A stretch of DNA of 59,550 nucleotides, taken from positions 4,574 through 64,123 of the forward strand of contig CADCTC010000035.1 of NCBI GenBank assembly GCA_902805635.1, in the 5' to 3' direction. Source of the stretch: an uncultured Chloroflexota bacterium. GTDB lineage: Bacteria; Chloroflexota; UBA11872; UBA12225. The position numbers and the translations under genes were made by a program. The notes beneath the pieces were generated by a model. The model saw only the letters and a list, made by a program, of their open reading frames with translations. It ran no database searches and had not been told where the DNA came from. Below are positions 1 through 8,014 of the stretch, piece by piece; positions within the stretch are counted from its first letter, which is position 1; each line of letters begins with the position of its first letter.

Positions 1-64
1 CCGTTCGTGGTGAGCCCTTCGGCTCCGCTCAGGACAGGCTTGTCGAAGGGCTCACCACGAACGG
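1..64. repeat. Perfect 21-bp inverted repeat (palindromic intergenic element)
   Basis: Bases 1-21 and 44-64 are exact reverse complements and enclose a 22-base loop that contains ctccgctcaggacaggc. The arms share the core cgttcgtggtgagc with 1271-1297, and the cgaaggg part recurs at 27515-27563. The element lies just upstream of the oxidoreductase gene and may continue beyond the window edge. Such palindromic units are common between genes in many environmental genomes. A role as terminator or REP-like element is inference. Confidence 0.85.
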
Positions 65-116
65 CACTACAGTTAGGCACTCTTACAACTCCATCACCTT
101 CCAAGGGAGCAGCAGC

Positions 117-1253
117 GTGGCTCAGTCCTCCACCAGTAACGGCGCCTCCGGCGGCAGCGGCGGCAGCGCGGGCAAGACCATCAAGATCGGCATTATCGGC
201 AGCGGCGGCATCGCCAAAGCTCACGCTCGTGCCTACAAGACCATCCCGGATGTCGAGGTGGTCGCCGTCGCGGACGTGGTGCCCGGCAAGGCACAGAAGT
301 TCGTGGACGAGCTGGAGCTGACATCCGCTCGTGCTTTCGAGGACCATAAGCAGGCGCTCGAGCTGGGCCTTGATGGCGTCTCGGTCTGCACGCCCAACGT
401 CGCCCACCACCGCACCTCCATTGATGCGCTAGAAGCGGGCACCCACGTGCTCACCGAGAAGCCGATGGCCGTCACACTGGACCAGGCGATGGAGATGGCC
501 CGCGTGGCCAAGCGCACGGGCAAGATCCTGACGATCGGCTTCCAGCCACGCTACGACCCCAACATGCAGATGGTCAAGCAGATGGTTCAGTCGGGCGAGC
601 TTGGCAAGGTCTATTACGTGGAGACGGGCGGCGGCCGTCGTCGCGGCATGCCCGGCGGCACGTTCATCCGCAAGGACCTGGCCGGCGCCGGCGCACTGGC
701 GGACATCGGCTGCTACTCACTGGACATGGCGCTCAACGCCATCGGCTATCCCAGGCCGCTGACCGTCTCCGCCTACGCCTCCAACCACTTCGGCTCCAAC
801 CCGCGGTACCACAAGGAGGCCGACCGGTTCGAAGTGGAAGACTTCGGCTGCGCGCTGGTGCGCCTGGAAGGCGACGTGGCACTCAACTTCAAGCTGAGCT
901 GGGCCATGCACATGGACACGCTCGGCGCCACCATGTTCCTGGGCACAGATGCCGGCCTGAAGGTCACCCCCGCCGGCAGCGGCCCCTGGAGCGGCGTGTG
1001 GGATGGCGGGGTCGGCTCGGTCACCCTGTACCACGACATCCGTGGCCACCACACCGAGAGCCCCATCCCCATCCGCCAGCACCAGCTGCGCATCTTCGAC
1101 GAGAAAGTCAAAGACTTCGCCGCTGCGATCCGCGAGGGCCGTCCCGCCCCCATCCCCGGCGAGCAAATCGTGCGCAACCAGGCCGTGATCGACGGCATCC
1201 TGCGCTCCGTCGAGCAGCAGCGCGAGGTAGAGATCCACATCCCGGAGATCTAG
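117..1253 (+). CDS. Gfo/Idh/MocA family NAD(P)-dependent oxidoreductase
   Basis: 378 aa, starting at GTG 117 with aagggag at 103-109 as a well-spaced ribosome binding site. A glycine-, serine- and alanine-rich N-terminal tail precedes the Rossmann fold, whose dinucleotide motif is GIIGSGGIAKAH. The EKP motif that follows the fold is present (TEKPMAVT), as is the C-terminal dehydrogenase/MocA domain (GALADIGCYSLD). Members oxidise or reduce sugars, inositols and related polyols in the cytoplasm. The substrate cannot be told from sequence. The next gene is a sugar mutarotase-like protein on the same strand, which would fit sugar catabolism. Confidence 0.93.
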   Translation: MAQSSTSNGASGGSGGSAGKTIKIGIIGSGGIAKAHARAYKTIPDVEVVAVADVVPGKAQKFVDELELTSARAFEDHKQALELGLDGVSVCTPNVAHHRTSIDALEAGTHVLTEKPMAVTLDQAMEMARVAKRTGKILTIGFQPRYDPNMQMVKQMVQSGELGKVYYVETGGGRRRGMPGGTFIRKDLAGAGALADIGCYSLDMALNAIGYPRPLTVSAYASNHFGSNPRYHKEADRFEVEDFGCALVRLEGDVALNFKLSWAMHMDTLGATMFLGTDAGLKVTPAGSGPWSGVWDGGVGSVTLYHDIRGHHTESPIPIRQHQLRIFDEKVKDFAAAIREGRPAPIPGEQIVRNQAVIDGILRSVEQQREVEIHIPEI

Positions 1254-1270
1254 AACCCGTTTCAATACGC

Positions 1271-1297
1271 CCGTTCGTGGTGAGCTTGTCGAACCAC
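1271..1297. repeat. Partial copy of the cgttcgtggtgagc repeat
   Basis: The sequence repeats ccgttcgtggtgagc from the window's first element, then cttgtcgaaccac. It carries a short internal inverted repeat (gtggt at 1277-1281, accac at 1293-1297). It sits in the 124-base gap between the oxidoreductase and the RbsD/FucU gene. Confidence 0.7.
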
Positions 1298-1377
1298 AGG
1301 GCGCCCCGCGGGCCGCGCCCGGCGCGCTACCCTAGCGCCACCCGTGGCCCTCCATTCGCCGCTGGGCCGGAGGACAC

Positions 1378-1842
1378 ATGCTCAAGGGACAGCTGATTCA
1401 TCCCGATCTGCTGCGCGCGCTCGGCGCGGCAGGTCACGGCGCCAAGGTGCTGCTGGCCGACGGCAACTACCCGGTCGGCACCCAGGCGCCGGCCGGCGCT
1501 GCGCGCGTGTACCTCAACCTCGCGCCCGGTGTCGTCACCGTCACCGACGTGCTGCGCGCCCTGGTCACGGCCATCCCCATTGAGAAGGCCGAAGTGATGG
1601 TGCCCGACGTCGGTGCGGAACCCGCCATCTTTGCCGAGTTCCGCTCCATCCTGGAGGACGCCACCACCTGGACCCCGCCCGGCAGTGCGCCCACCAAGGG
1701 CCTCACCACCATGGACCGTTTCGCCTTTTACGCCGCCGCTTCACAGCACGACGTGGCAATAGTGGTCGCCACCGGCGAGCGGCGCGTCTACGCCAACCTC
1801 CTGCTGACTATCGGCGTAGTAGATCCCGATACCGGCGAGTAA
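1378..1842 (+). CDS. RbsD/FucU family protein (ribose pyranase / fucose mutarotase-like)
   Basis: 154 aa, with ATG 1378 preceded by ggagg at about 1369-1373. The N-terminus carries the family signature (AGHGAKVLLADGNYP, with the catalytic-type His20), followed by an LLDVL-like region. The C-terminal part ends in the ATGERRVYANLLLTIGVV segment typical of FucU. Known members interconvert pyranose and furanose forms or anomers of ribose or L-fucose in the cytoplasm. Which sugar is used here is not resolved, though the length is closer to FucU. It lies 125 bases downstream of a sugar-type oxidoreductase and may be co-transcribed with it. Confidence 0.88.
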   Translation: MLKGQLIHPDLLRALGAAGHGAKVLLADGNYPVGTQAPAGAARVYLNLAPGVVTVTDVLRALVTAIPIEKAEVMVPDVGAEPAIFAEFRSILEDATTWTPPGSAPTKGLTTMDRFAFYAAASQHDVAIVVATGERRVYANLLLTIGVVDPDTGE

Positions 1843-1910
1843 GCGGCATCGCCACTCGACAATCGTATGGGCGTCCGCCCCGGTGACTTCAGAACCTTGT
1901 AGGCTCTAGC

Positions 1911-3374
1911 GTGACAGCCGTGTCATCCTCTGTGGTCGGGTTCGTTTCCTTTGTGCTGACGTGCCTTGGCCTGAGTGTCCTGGCGCTCGGTGCCCTGGGG
2001 AGACGCACTCGCAGAGCCGTCCAGTGCGGGGGCATGGTCCTGGTGGCCATGGCCGTGCTGGCGGCGCGCGGCAGCGCGCCGGTCCGCCTGCTGGCAACCG
2101 GCGGCGTGACGACCTTTGCGCTGGGCGCGTCGCTGCTGGCCCTGCCCCATGCGCCACGTGCTGTGCGCCAGCTCCCCGTGATCCACCGGGTAGCCCTTGC
2201 GGTGGATCACGTGCCGTTCCCCTGGAAGCCGCGACTGGCAGCGCACGTGCCCCTGGCGGTGCTGGCGGAGACGTCCCTGCCAACGCTGGCGAATGACGGT
2301 CCCACACCGGCGTCTGCACCGGCGTCCTCACCAGCGTCAGCACCGGCCCAGACCCAGGCACTGGCCACTCCGGCAGGCGGCGGCACGCAGGACATGCCCC
2401 CGGCGGCTGCCGCTTCGGTGGTGGAAACCGGACTGCCCACCCTGCCGGGCGAAGTGCGGCTAGAGGGCGTCAAGCACCAATGGCAGACCTGGAACAACTG
2501 CGGCCCGGCGACAATTACGATGGCCGTGAGCTACTTCGGACGCAAGGAGACGCAGACCGACGCTCTGCGCTTCTTGAAGTCCAATCCAGACGACAAGAAC
2601 GTCAGCCCTCACGAGCTCGTGTCCTACGCGCGCTCACTCGGCCTGGAAGCGAACTGGCGTCTCGGTGGCGACTTGACGCGCTTGAAACAGCTGCTGGCGC
2701 ACAACATCCCGGTAGTAGTGGAAGTGTGGATTGCGCCCGAACCCAACGACTGGATGGGGCATTACCGGCTGTTGGTGGGCTACGACGACAAGGCGGGACG
2801 GTTCATCGCCTATGACAGCGTCCAACAGCCCGGCCCTAACCTGCTGCAGCCGTACGCGAAGTTCGACGACGACTGGCGCGTGTTCAACCGCACCTACATC
2901 CCCGTGTACACCAAGGAACAGGCGCCGCTGGTGGAGCGGATCATTGGCCAGGATCGGGACGACAAGGTGATGTACGAGCGAGCGCTGGCGGCGGCGCAGC
3001 GCGAGACGTTGGCCAGGCCCGATGATGGCTTCGCGTGGTTCAACGTTGGGTCCAGTCTCACCGCGCTCGGCAAGCACGCCGAGGCGGCGGCTGCCTTTGA
3101 CAAGGCGCGCTCCATGAAGCTGCCGTGGCGCATGCTCTGGTATCAGTTCGCGCCGTTCGAGGCATACCTGGCAACGGGGCGCACGAGCGATGTCCTGGCG
3201 CTGGCCAATGCCAACCTGCAGCGCAGCGCCGACCTGGAGGAATCGCACTTCTACAAGGGCAAGGCATTCCAGGCGCAGGGGCAGACGGCACAGGCGCGCG
3301 CCGCCTTCCAGGCCGCCGTCAAGGGGAACACGAAGTACACGGCGGCGCGCGAGGCGTTGGCGAGCCTGGGATAG
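1911..3374 (+). CDS. Membrane-anchored C39-like cysteine peptidase with TPR repeats
   Basis: 487 aa from GTG 1911. Two or three hydrophobic segments fill residues 1-80, followed by an Ala/Pro/Ser-rich linker (about 110-165). Residues 185-330 are a peptidase C39-like (papain-fold) domain. Cys197 is in NNCGPATI, His284 in GHYRLLVGYD and Asp302 in AYDS, so all three expected catalytic positions are filled. Residues 345-487 form TPR-like helices (FAWFNVGSSLTALGKHAEAAAAFDKA and similar). No ABC transporter is fused or adjacent, so it is unlikely to be a bacteriocin exporter. The substrate is unknown. An extracytoplasmic position for the peptidase is inferred from the N-terminal membrane segments. 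Confidence 0.85.
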   Translation: MTAVSSSVVGFVSFVLTCLGLSVLALGALGRRTRRAVQCGGMVLVAMAVLAARGSAPVRLLATGGVTTFALGASLLALPHAPRAVRQLPVIHRVALAVDHVPFPWKPRLAAHVPLAVLAETSLPTLANDGPTPASAPASSPASAPAQTQALATPAGGGTQDMPPAAAASVVETGLPTLPGEVRLEGVKHQWQTWNNCGPATITMAVSYFGRKETQTDALRFLKSNPDDKNVSPHELVSYARSLGLEANWRLGGDLTRLKQLLAHNIPVVVEVWIAPEPNDWMGHYRLLVGYDDKAGRFIAYDSVQQPGPNLLQPYAKFDDDWRVFNRTYIPVYTKEQAPLVERIIGQDRDDKVMYERALAAAQRETLARPDDGFAWFNVGSSLTALGKHAEAAAAFDKARSMKLPWRMLWYQFAPFEAYLATGRTSDVLALANANLQRSADLEESHFYKGKAFQAQGQTAQARAAFQAAVKGNTKYTAAREALASLG

Positions 3375-3410
3375 GGCGCCTGGGTCCCGCGATGCGGGCA
3401 CCTTCGTCGG

Positions 3411-4766
3411 TCAGCCCGCGGCCCGGGCAAGGTCCCGCACCGCTAAGTAGGCTGGCCGCGGCGTGCGGTCGGGGTTGAGCAGCGCGAACCAGTAGGCGCC
3501 GGAGGTGGGGGGATTCCACGGTACGGTGCTGAAGTCCAGGTTGAACAGCACCATCCCCTCCAGCCACGTCCAGTGCCGGCGGGCGTACTCGACCGCGGCC
3601 CGGAGGTAGTCCGCCTGCTGTTGGGGACTCACCTTCATCCAGTCGTAGGGGCCCAGCGCCAGGTTGGTGGCGTGCAGGTAGCCGAACTCCGTGATCCACG
3701 CCGGCGTCTCGGCATCGCCACGCTCCACCATTACCCGGCGGTAGAGCTCCACCCTGCGGAAGCACAGGCCGCAGCCCGCCGGGTCCTGGTCGGGAGGACG
3801 CGGCCCGCCGTAGGCGTGCATCGCCAGCGCATCGAACGTGCCTTTGGCCCCCGCGGCGTACAGGCTCCGCAGGAAGTCCACGTCCTCCATCGTGCCGGCC
3901 TGGCCTCCGGTATACGGCGAGAGCCCCGCGGCGAGGACCACCGCCGCTGGGTCGGCTCGCTTAACGCCCCGGTGCGCCGCAGCCAGCAGTCGCGCGTAGG
4001 CCGCGGGATCGGGAGGACCGCCCCACTCGAACGACAAGTTCGGCTCGTTCAGCACCTCGTACGCAGCCGCCACGCCACGCGCGCGTGACGCCACCCCCTC
4101 GGCGAAGCGCTCCATCAGGCTCGGGTCCAGCCGGCTCAACGACTGGGTCCAGCCCTGTGGCCGGCCGAGCCGTACCACTAGCCGCACGTTGTGGGCCCGC
4201 GCCGCTCGGAGGAAGTTGTCCACGTCATTCGCCTGGCCGGCGTCCCAGGCAAATCGCCCTCCCTCGTGCAGCACGTTGGCCCAGTCCACCACCACGTAGG
4301 CGTGGGTGAGTCCCGCCTGCCGGGCCAGTGCGAAGGACCGATCTGGAGCATCCGATGCGTCCGCCACGGTTACGCCAAGGGTGAACGGCCGCCGCTGGGC
4401 GCCCGGCGACGGCGTCGCGGCGATCGTGGCCTGCGCCATGACCGGCGACGGCGCCGCGGCGACGGTGGCCTGCGCCGTGACCGCCGCAGGCGTCGCGGCG
4501 ATCGTGGCCTGGGCCGTAGCCGCCACTGCCGGGGCGGTGGCGGCGGGGCTCTGCGCAGCCGGCTGCGCAGAGCCTGCGGTGGGCGACGGCACCGGGGTCC
4601 TGGTTGGCGGCTCTGCGTCCGCCCGGTGTGCTGCCAGCGTCGAGGCCGCCGCGCGTGGCTGTGCGGGCGGCGCGCCGCCCGCACAGCCGGCGACGAGCAC
4701 AGCCACCACCGACAGGAGGCCCGCGACTAACTGTGCCGCCGTGATCGGCTTTGGACCGGTGCGCAT
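3411..4766 (-). CDS. Glycoside hydrolase-like lipoprotein (clan GH-A, PslG/GH39-like)
   Basis: 451 aa from the start chosen at ATG 4766. The open frame extends to 4937, but only this start puts a signal peptide and lipobox (LVAGC, Cys28) at the N-terminus. A long Ala/Thr/Pro-rich linker (about residues 40-130) includes three 13-residue repeats. A TIM-barrel catalytic domain follows. Glu241 in VLNEPN would be the acid/base and Glu360 in ITEFGY the nucleophile, as in clan GH-A enzymes acting on polysaccharides outside the cell. The exact family and substrate are not determined. The gene diverges from the Ser/Thr kinase gene. Confidence 0.82.
   Translation of the reverse strand: MRTGPKPITAAQLVAGLLSVVAVLVAGCAGGAPPAQPRAAASTLAAHRADAEPPTRTPVPSPTAGSAQPAAQSPAATAPAVAATAQATIAATPAAVTAQATVAAAPSPVMAQATIAATPSPGAQRRPFTLGVTVADASDAPDRSFALARQAGLTHAYVVVDWANVLHEGGRFAWDAGQANDVDNFLRAARAHNVRLVVRLGRPQGWTQSLSRLDPSLMERFAEGVASRARGVAAAYEVLNEPNLSFEWGGPPDPAAYARLLAAAHRGVKRADPAAVVLAAGLSPYTGGQAGTMEDVDFLRSLYAAGAKGTFDALAMHAYGGPRPPDQDPAGCGLCFRRVELYRRVMVERGDAETPAWITEFGYLHATNLALGPYDWMKVSPQQQADYLRAAVEYARRHWTWLEGMVLFNLDFSTVPWNPPTSGAYWFALLNPDRTPRPAYLAVRDLARAAG
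4411..4527. repeat. Three tandem 39-bp repeats in the lipoprotein linker
   Basis: Units starting at 4411, 4450 and 4489 each read approximately ggcgtcgcggcgatcgtggc followed by ctgcgcc. They encode 13-residue Ala/Thr-rich units (AQATIAATP-like) on the minus strand. They make up part of the flexible linker between the lipid anchor and the glycosidase domain, and the copy number may vary between strains. Confidence 0.8.
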
Positions 4767-4884
4767 CGGTGACCGCGGAAGTTCATCTGGCCGGGAGGCC
4801 GAGTAGCGTTCCTGAGGCAAGAAGCGCACCAGTGCTCGGAGCGCCCGGCCGGACTCACGGGGACCTCCCGGGGCCGCGCGGCGG

Positions 4885-6735
4885 ATGGAGGGCGTAGACT
4901 TTCCACCAAACATGATCGGGCGAACACCCGCCGCCATTCCGGACGGCCTTGACGGCGGCTCCGGCCGCCACCTTCTTGGGGGCCTCGGAGGGAGCGGATG
5001 GAGCGAAGGGAGCGAAGCCAGCGCGGTGCTGGGCGGGCGCTATGAGCTCGGTGGGCTCATCGCCGAGGGCGGCATGGCCCGGGTGTTCCGAGGCACCGAC
5101 CGGCGGCTCGGCCGCCCGGTGGCGATCAAGCTCCTGCGCCCGCAGCACGCCGCGTCGGCCGAGTGGCGAGCCCGCTTCCATGAGGAAGCGCGGGCGGCTG
5201 CCTCGCTGGCGCACCCGCACCTCGTGCAGGTATTTGACGCTGGCGAGGACGGCCTGGACGGCGGGCACGGAGAGGAAGCCCTCCGGCCGTACATCGTGAT
5301 GGAGCTTCTGCCCGGGCGCACCTTGAAGGATCTGGTCGTCGGCGCCGGCGGGCCGCTCCCGCCGCGCGATGCCGCGGCGCTGGCCCGACAGATCGCGCTC
5401 GGTATGGCCGCCGCGCATCGGCGGGGGTTAGTACACCGGGACTTGAAGCCACAGAACGTCCTCATAACAGAGGACGGCAGCGCCAAGGTGGGCGACTTTG
5501 GGCTGGCGCGCGCCTCCGGCGGCGCGCAGCTGACCCAGCCAGGCACCGTCTGGGGGACAGTGCAGTACCTCTCGCCGGAGCAGGCGGAGGGCCGGCCCGC
5601 GGACGCGCGCAGCGACATCTACGCGCTGGGCGGGATCCTCTTCGAGCTGCTCACCGGGTCGCCGCCGTACCAGGCCGATACCCCCGCGGCGATCCTGCTC
5701 AAGCACATCGCCGGCCCGGTGCCGCGCGCCCGGGACAAGCACCCGTCACTGCCCGAGGCCGTCGACGCCGTGCTAGGGCGGGCGCTGGCCAAGTCGCCCG
5801 ACGAGCGCTTTCAGTCCATGGACGAGCTGGCCGAAGCGCTCGCCTCCTTGGCCTCCCAGGCGGACGCCATTACACACCCAACCGCTTGGCCAGTGCCGGC
5901 GCCCGCCGTCGCTGGCGCCGTCACGGGCGCCGGCACTGGCCACCCCGGCTCCCGCTCCCGGCCCGACGATGTCACGGTCACCCTGCGGGAGCTCCAGGAG
6001 GCGGACCATGTCAAGACACCCGCTCCGGCGGTGCCAGCCGGCGGCCCCCGCCAGCCCAAGCCACACCGCGCTCGAGCACCGCTGGTGCGCGCTGCCGGTC
6101 TGGCGCTCTTCGCCGCGGTGGCCATAGTTGGGACCGGGGGCGCCGTGCAGGCCCTGCGCGCCGGCCTATGGGCGCCCCGGGCCCCTATCGGCGCCGTCGT
6201 GTCGAGTCCTTCTACGCAGTCTCCCCAAGCACAGGCGTCCCCAGTCGCCGGCGCGGCGGCAGTGGCCAGCCCGTCGGCATCACCTCTGGCGCCTTCCGCC
6301 GCGGTCACGCCCGTGCCACGTCCGTTGGGGGCCTACGTGCGACTGGCGGGGTGGTCGGTGACGGTGGCGCGGTACGAATGGCACACCTCCTGTCCACGGG
6401 GCGTGGGCCGCCTGGCCCCAGGAGCCAAGTTCGCGGCCGTCCGAATTGCCGGCCGCAACGACCTGCCGACCGCCGCTCCCGTCCCGGCGCTCGAATGGAC
6501 CCTGGCGGGCCACCCGGCGAGCGCCGACGGCACGGGCGAGCCGCTGCCGTGCCAACCGGAGGGCCGGGCGCCGGCCGCCGCCTGCGCGCCCGGAGTACCG
6601 CTCGCGGCCAGAGCGCGGTGCGATGGCTTGCTCGTCTTCGAGGTACCCGCCTCTGTGGAGGTGCGCGGCGCGCTTCTGCTGGCCCGTGCCGCCGGAGCCG
6701 CCGCGCCCGAAGTGGCGGCGTGGCGCCTCACCTGA
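4885..6735 (+). CDS. Membrane Ser/Thr protein kinase with C-terminal extracytoplasmic domain
   Basis: Up to 616 aa from ATG 4885. An in-frame GTG at 5026, just before LGGRYEL, has a purine-rich upstream region and is an alternative start that removes a low-complexity leader. The Hanks-type kinase domain spans residues 50-330, with Lys82 (VAIKLL), Asp186 in HRDLKPQN, Asp204 in DFG and the SPEQ motif of bacterial kinases. A Pro/Ala linker leads to one transmembrane helix (about 402-425). A Pro/Ser linker then leads to a C-terminal domain of about 135 residues that looks like the DUF4352/immunoglobulin-like domain. No PASTA repeats are present. It probably senses an external cue and phosphorylates cytoplasmic targets. 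Targets are unknown. Confidence 0.92.
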   Translation: MEGVDFPPNMIGRTPAAIPDGLDGGSGRHLLGGLGGSGWSEGSEASAVLGGRYELGGLIAEGGMARVFRGTDRRLGRPVAIKLLRPQHAASAEWRARFHEEARAAASLAHPHLVQVFDAGEDGLDGGHGEEALRPYIVMELLPGRTLKDLVVGAGGPLPPRDAAALARQIALGMAAAHRRGLVHRDLKPQNVLITEDGSAKVGDFGLARASGGAQLTQPGTVWGTVQYLSPEQAEGRPADARSDIYALGGILFELLTGSPPYQADTPAAILLKHIAGPVPRARDKHPSLPEAVDAVLGRALAKSPDERFQSMDELAEALASLASQADAITHPTAWPVPAPAVAGAVTGAGTGHPGSRSRPDDVTVTLRELQEADHVKTPAPAVPAGGPRQPKPHRARAPLVRAAGLALFAAVAIVGTGGAVQALRAGLWAPRAPIGAVVSSPSTQSPQAQASPVAGAAAVASPSASPLAPSAAVTPVPRPLGAYVRLAGWSVTVARYEWHTSCPRGVGRLAPGAKFAAVRIAGRNDLPTAAPVPALEWTLAGHPASADGTGEPLPCQPEGRAPAAACAPGVPLAARARCDGLLVFEVPASVEVRGALLLARAAGAAAPEVAAWRLT

Positions 6736-6788
6736 CGCGCCACGCCGCCCCACGACACGCGCTGATCGGGCCTACCGCCCCTTACGCG

Positions 6789-7298
6789 TCAAACGGTCAG
6801 TAAGCGCCGGAAGAAGGAGCGGTAGCGCTGCAGCGTCAGGCGGAGGTCCTCGGTGGAGACATCACCGCCGCGGCCCCACTGCTGCTCCAGTGTTGCCCGC
6901 TCCTGGGCAAACACCTCCGCCAGCCGGCGCACTGTCTCCGCCACCAGCTGGTCGGCCTGCTCTACCGCGCTGCGCGGGTCGTCCACGAAGCCCGCCTGGA
7001 CGCTCTCCCACTGCTGTCGGAAGGACGCCGCCTTGTCTTCCGCGAACAAGGCGGGCTCAGACGCACCGGTAGAAGGCTCCGGCCCCGCACGACCGGCTGC
7101 CGGCCCAGACCCCTGCATCGAGCGCAGCAGTCCCGCGGTGCCTCCGACCCCCGAGCCCCCGCCCCCGGTGGCTCCGGCGCCGGTGCCCCTGGAGCCGTCC
7201 GCTTCGCTGCGTCGCGTGTCTTGCTCCATCTCAGGCCGCCCTGGTGCTGGAGCCGCGGCCTGCGGCCCCGTCTCCTTCGCCTCGCTCGGCGCGCCCAC
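6789..7298 (-). CDS. Hypothetical protein related to the C-terminus of its upstream neighbour
   Basis: 169 aa with no recognised enzymatic motif. Residues 1-85 are Gly/Ala/Pro-rich and disordered. Residues 88-169 are helical and carry FVDDPRSAVEQADQL and TEDLRLTLQRYRSFFRRLL. The same blocks (FVDDPPAAIADANEL and TEDLRQAMVHYRALFQELL) occur in the protein encoded immediately upstream, so the two appear to be diverged paralogues. The gene overlaps that neighbour by 68 bases and is probably translated from the same transcript. The start is uncertain because the disordered leader has no clear ribosome binding site. Confidence 0.65.
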   Translation of the reverse strand: MGAPSEAKETGPQAAAPAPGRPEMEQDTRRSEADGSRGTGAGATGGGGSGVGGTAGLLRSMQGSGPAAGRAGPEPSTGASEPALFAEDKAASFRQQWESVQAGFVDDPRSAVEQADQLVAETVRRLAEVFAQERATLEQQWGRGGDVSTEDLRLTLQRYRSFFRRLLTV

Positions 7299-7851
7299 CG
7301 CGCTCCGGAGCTTCGTCGCCTTCGAGCAGCTCCTGGAACAGCGCGCGGTAGTGCACCATGGCCTGGCGGAGGTCCTCCGTGCCCGCCTGTCTCCGTTCGC
7401 TGCGGCCGGCGATCTCCCGGGCGGCGCGGTAGTGCTGCACCACCTCGGGATGATGGACCGAGATGTCTTCCGCCCGCTGGTCGAAGTGCGCCATCGGGTA
7501 GCCCCGAGCCTGCATCACGCCCTTGATGAGCTCGTTGGCATCGGCGATCGCCGCGGGCGGGTCGTCCACGAAGCGCGCCTGCGCCTCGCGCCAGGCGGCG
7601 GCGTAGCGCAGCCGGTCCGCTGGCGGCAGCGCACGCAGCTCCAGCCCTGCCACCCGCTTCTGCCGCTCGCGCAGCCGCTCCTCTGCCACCTTCTCGTCCC
7701 CGTACTCGCGCACCGTCCGCTCGTACTCAGGGCCAAACCGCTCGCGCAGCTGTTCCGACCGCTGCCGGCGCATGTACGCCCATGCGGCGAAGCCCGCCAG
7801 CGCGAGCACCACCAGCACCACGAGCACCACGGCTACCACTGTGTTGTCCAC
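7231..7851 (-). CDS. Single-pass membrane protein of unknown function
   Basis: 206 aa from GTG 7851, chosen because aggagac (reverse complement of 7858-7864) sits at ideal spacing and the protein then opens directly with a membrane helix (residues about 4-25, VVAVVLVVLVVLALAGFAAW). A longer frame reaches 7923 but has weaker signals. The rest is charged and helical (RSEQLRERFGPEYERTVREYGD, then QARFVDDP and a YRALFQELL end). The arrangement resembles an uncharacterised membrane-anchored family that I have seen in actinobacteria and Chloroflexota, with no known role. It is followed by a smaller paralogue. Confidence 0.78.
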   Translation of the reverse strand: MDNTVVAVVLVVLVVLALAGFAAWAYMRRQRSEQLRERFGPEYERTVREYGDEKVAEERLRERQKRVAGLELRALPPADRLRYAAAWREAQARFVDDPPAAIADANELIKGVMQARGYPMAHFDQRAEDISVHHPEVVQHYRAAREIAGRSERRQAGTEDLRQAMVHYRALFQELLEGDEAPERGGRAERGEGDGAAGRGSSTRAA

Positions 7852-8014
7852 GGCGACGTCTCCTCTCATCCCACCCCTGGCCGCCACGTGCGCCGGGCGC
7901 CGGGTGGTAGTGCCCTGCCCCAAAGCGACATGCAGAAGCCGTGCCGCTCTAGCCTGAGCGTCAGTCCCAAGGATTGGTGGTGTCGCCTAGCTCGGCGCGC
8001 AGGCGGCGTTCCTT

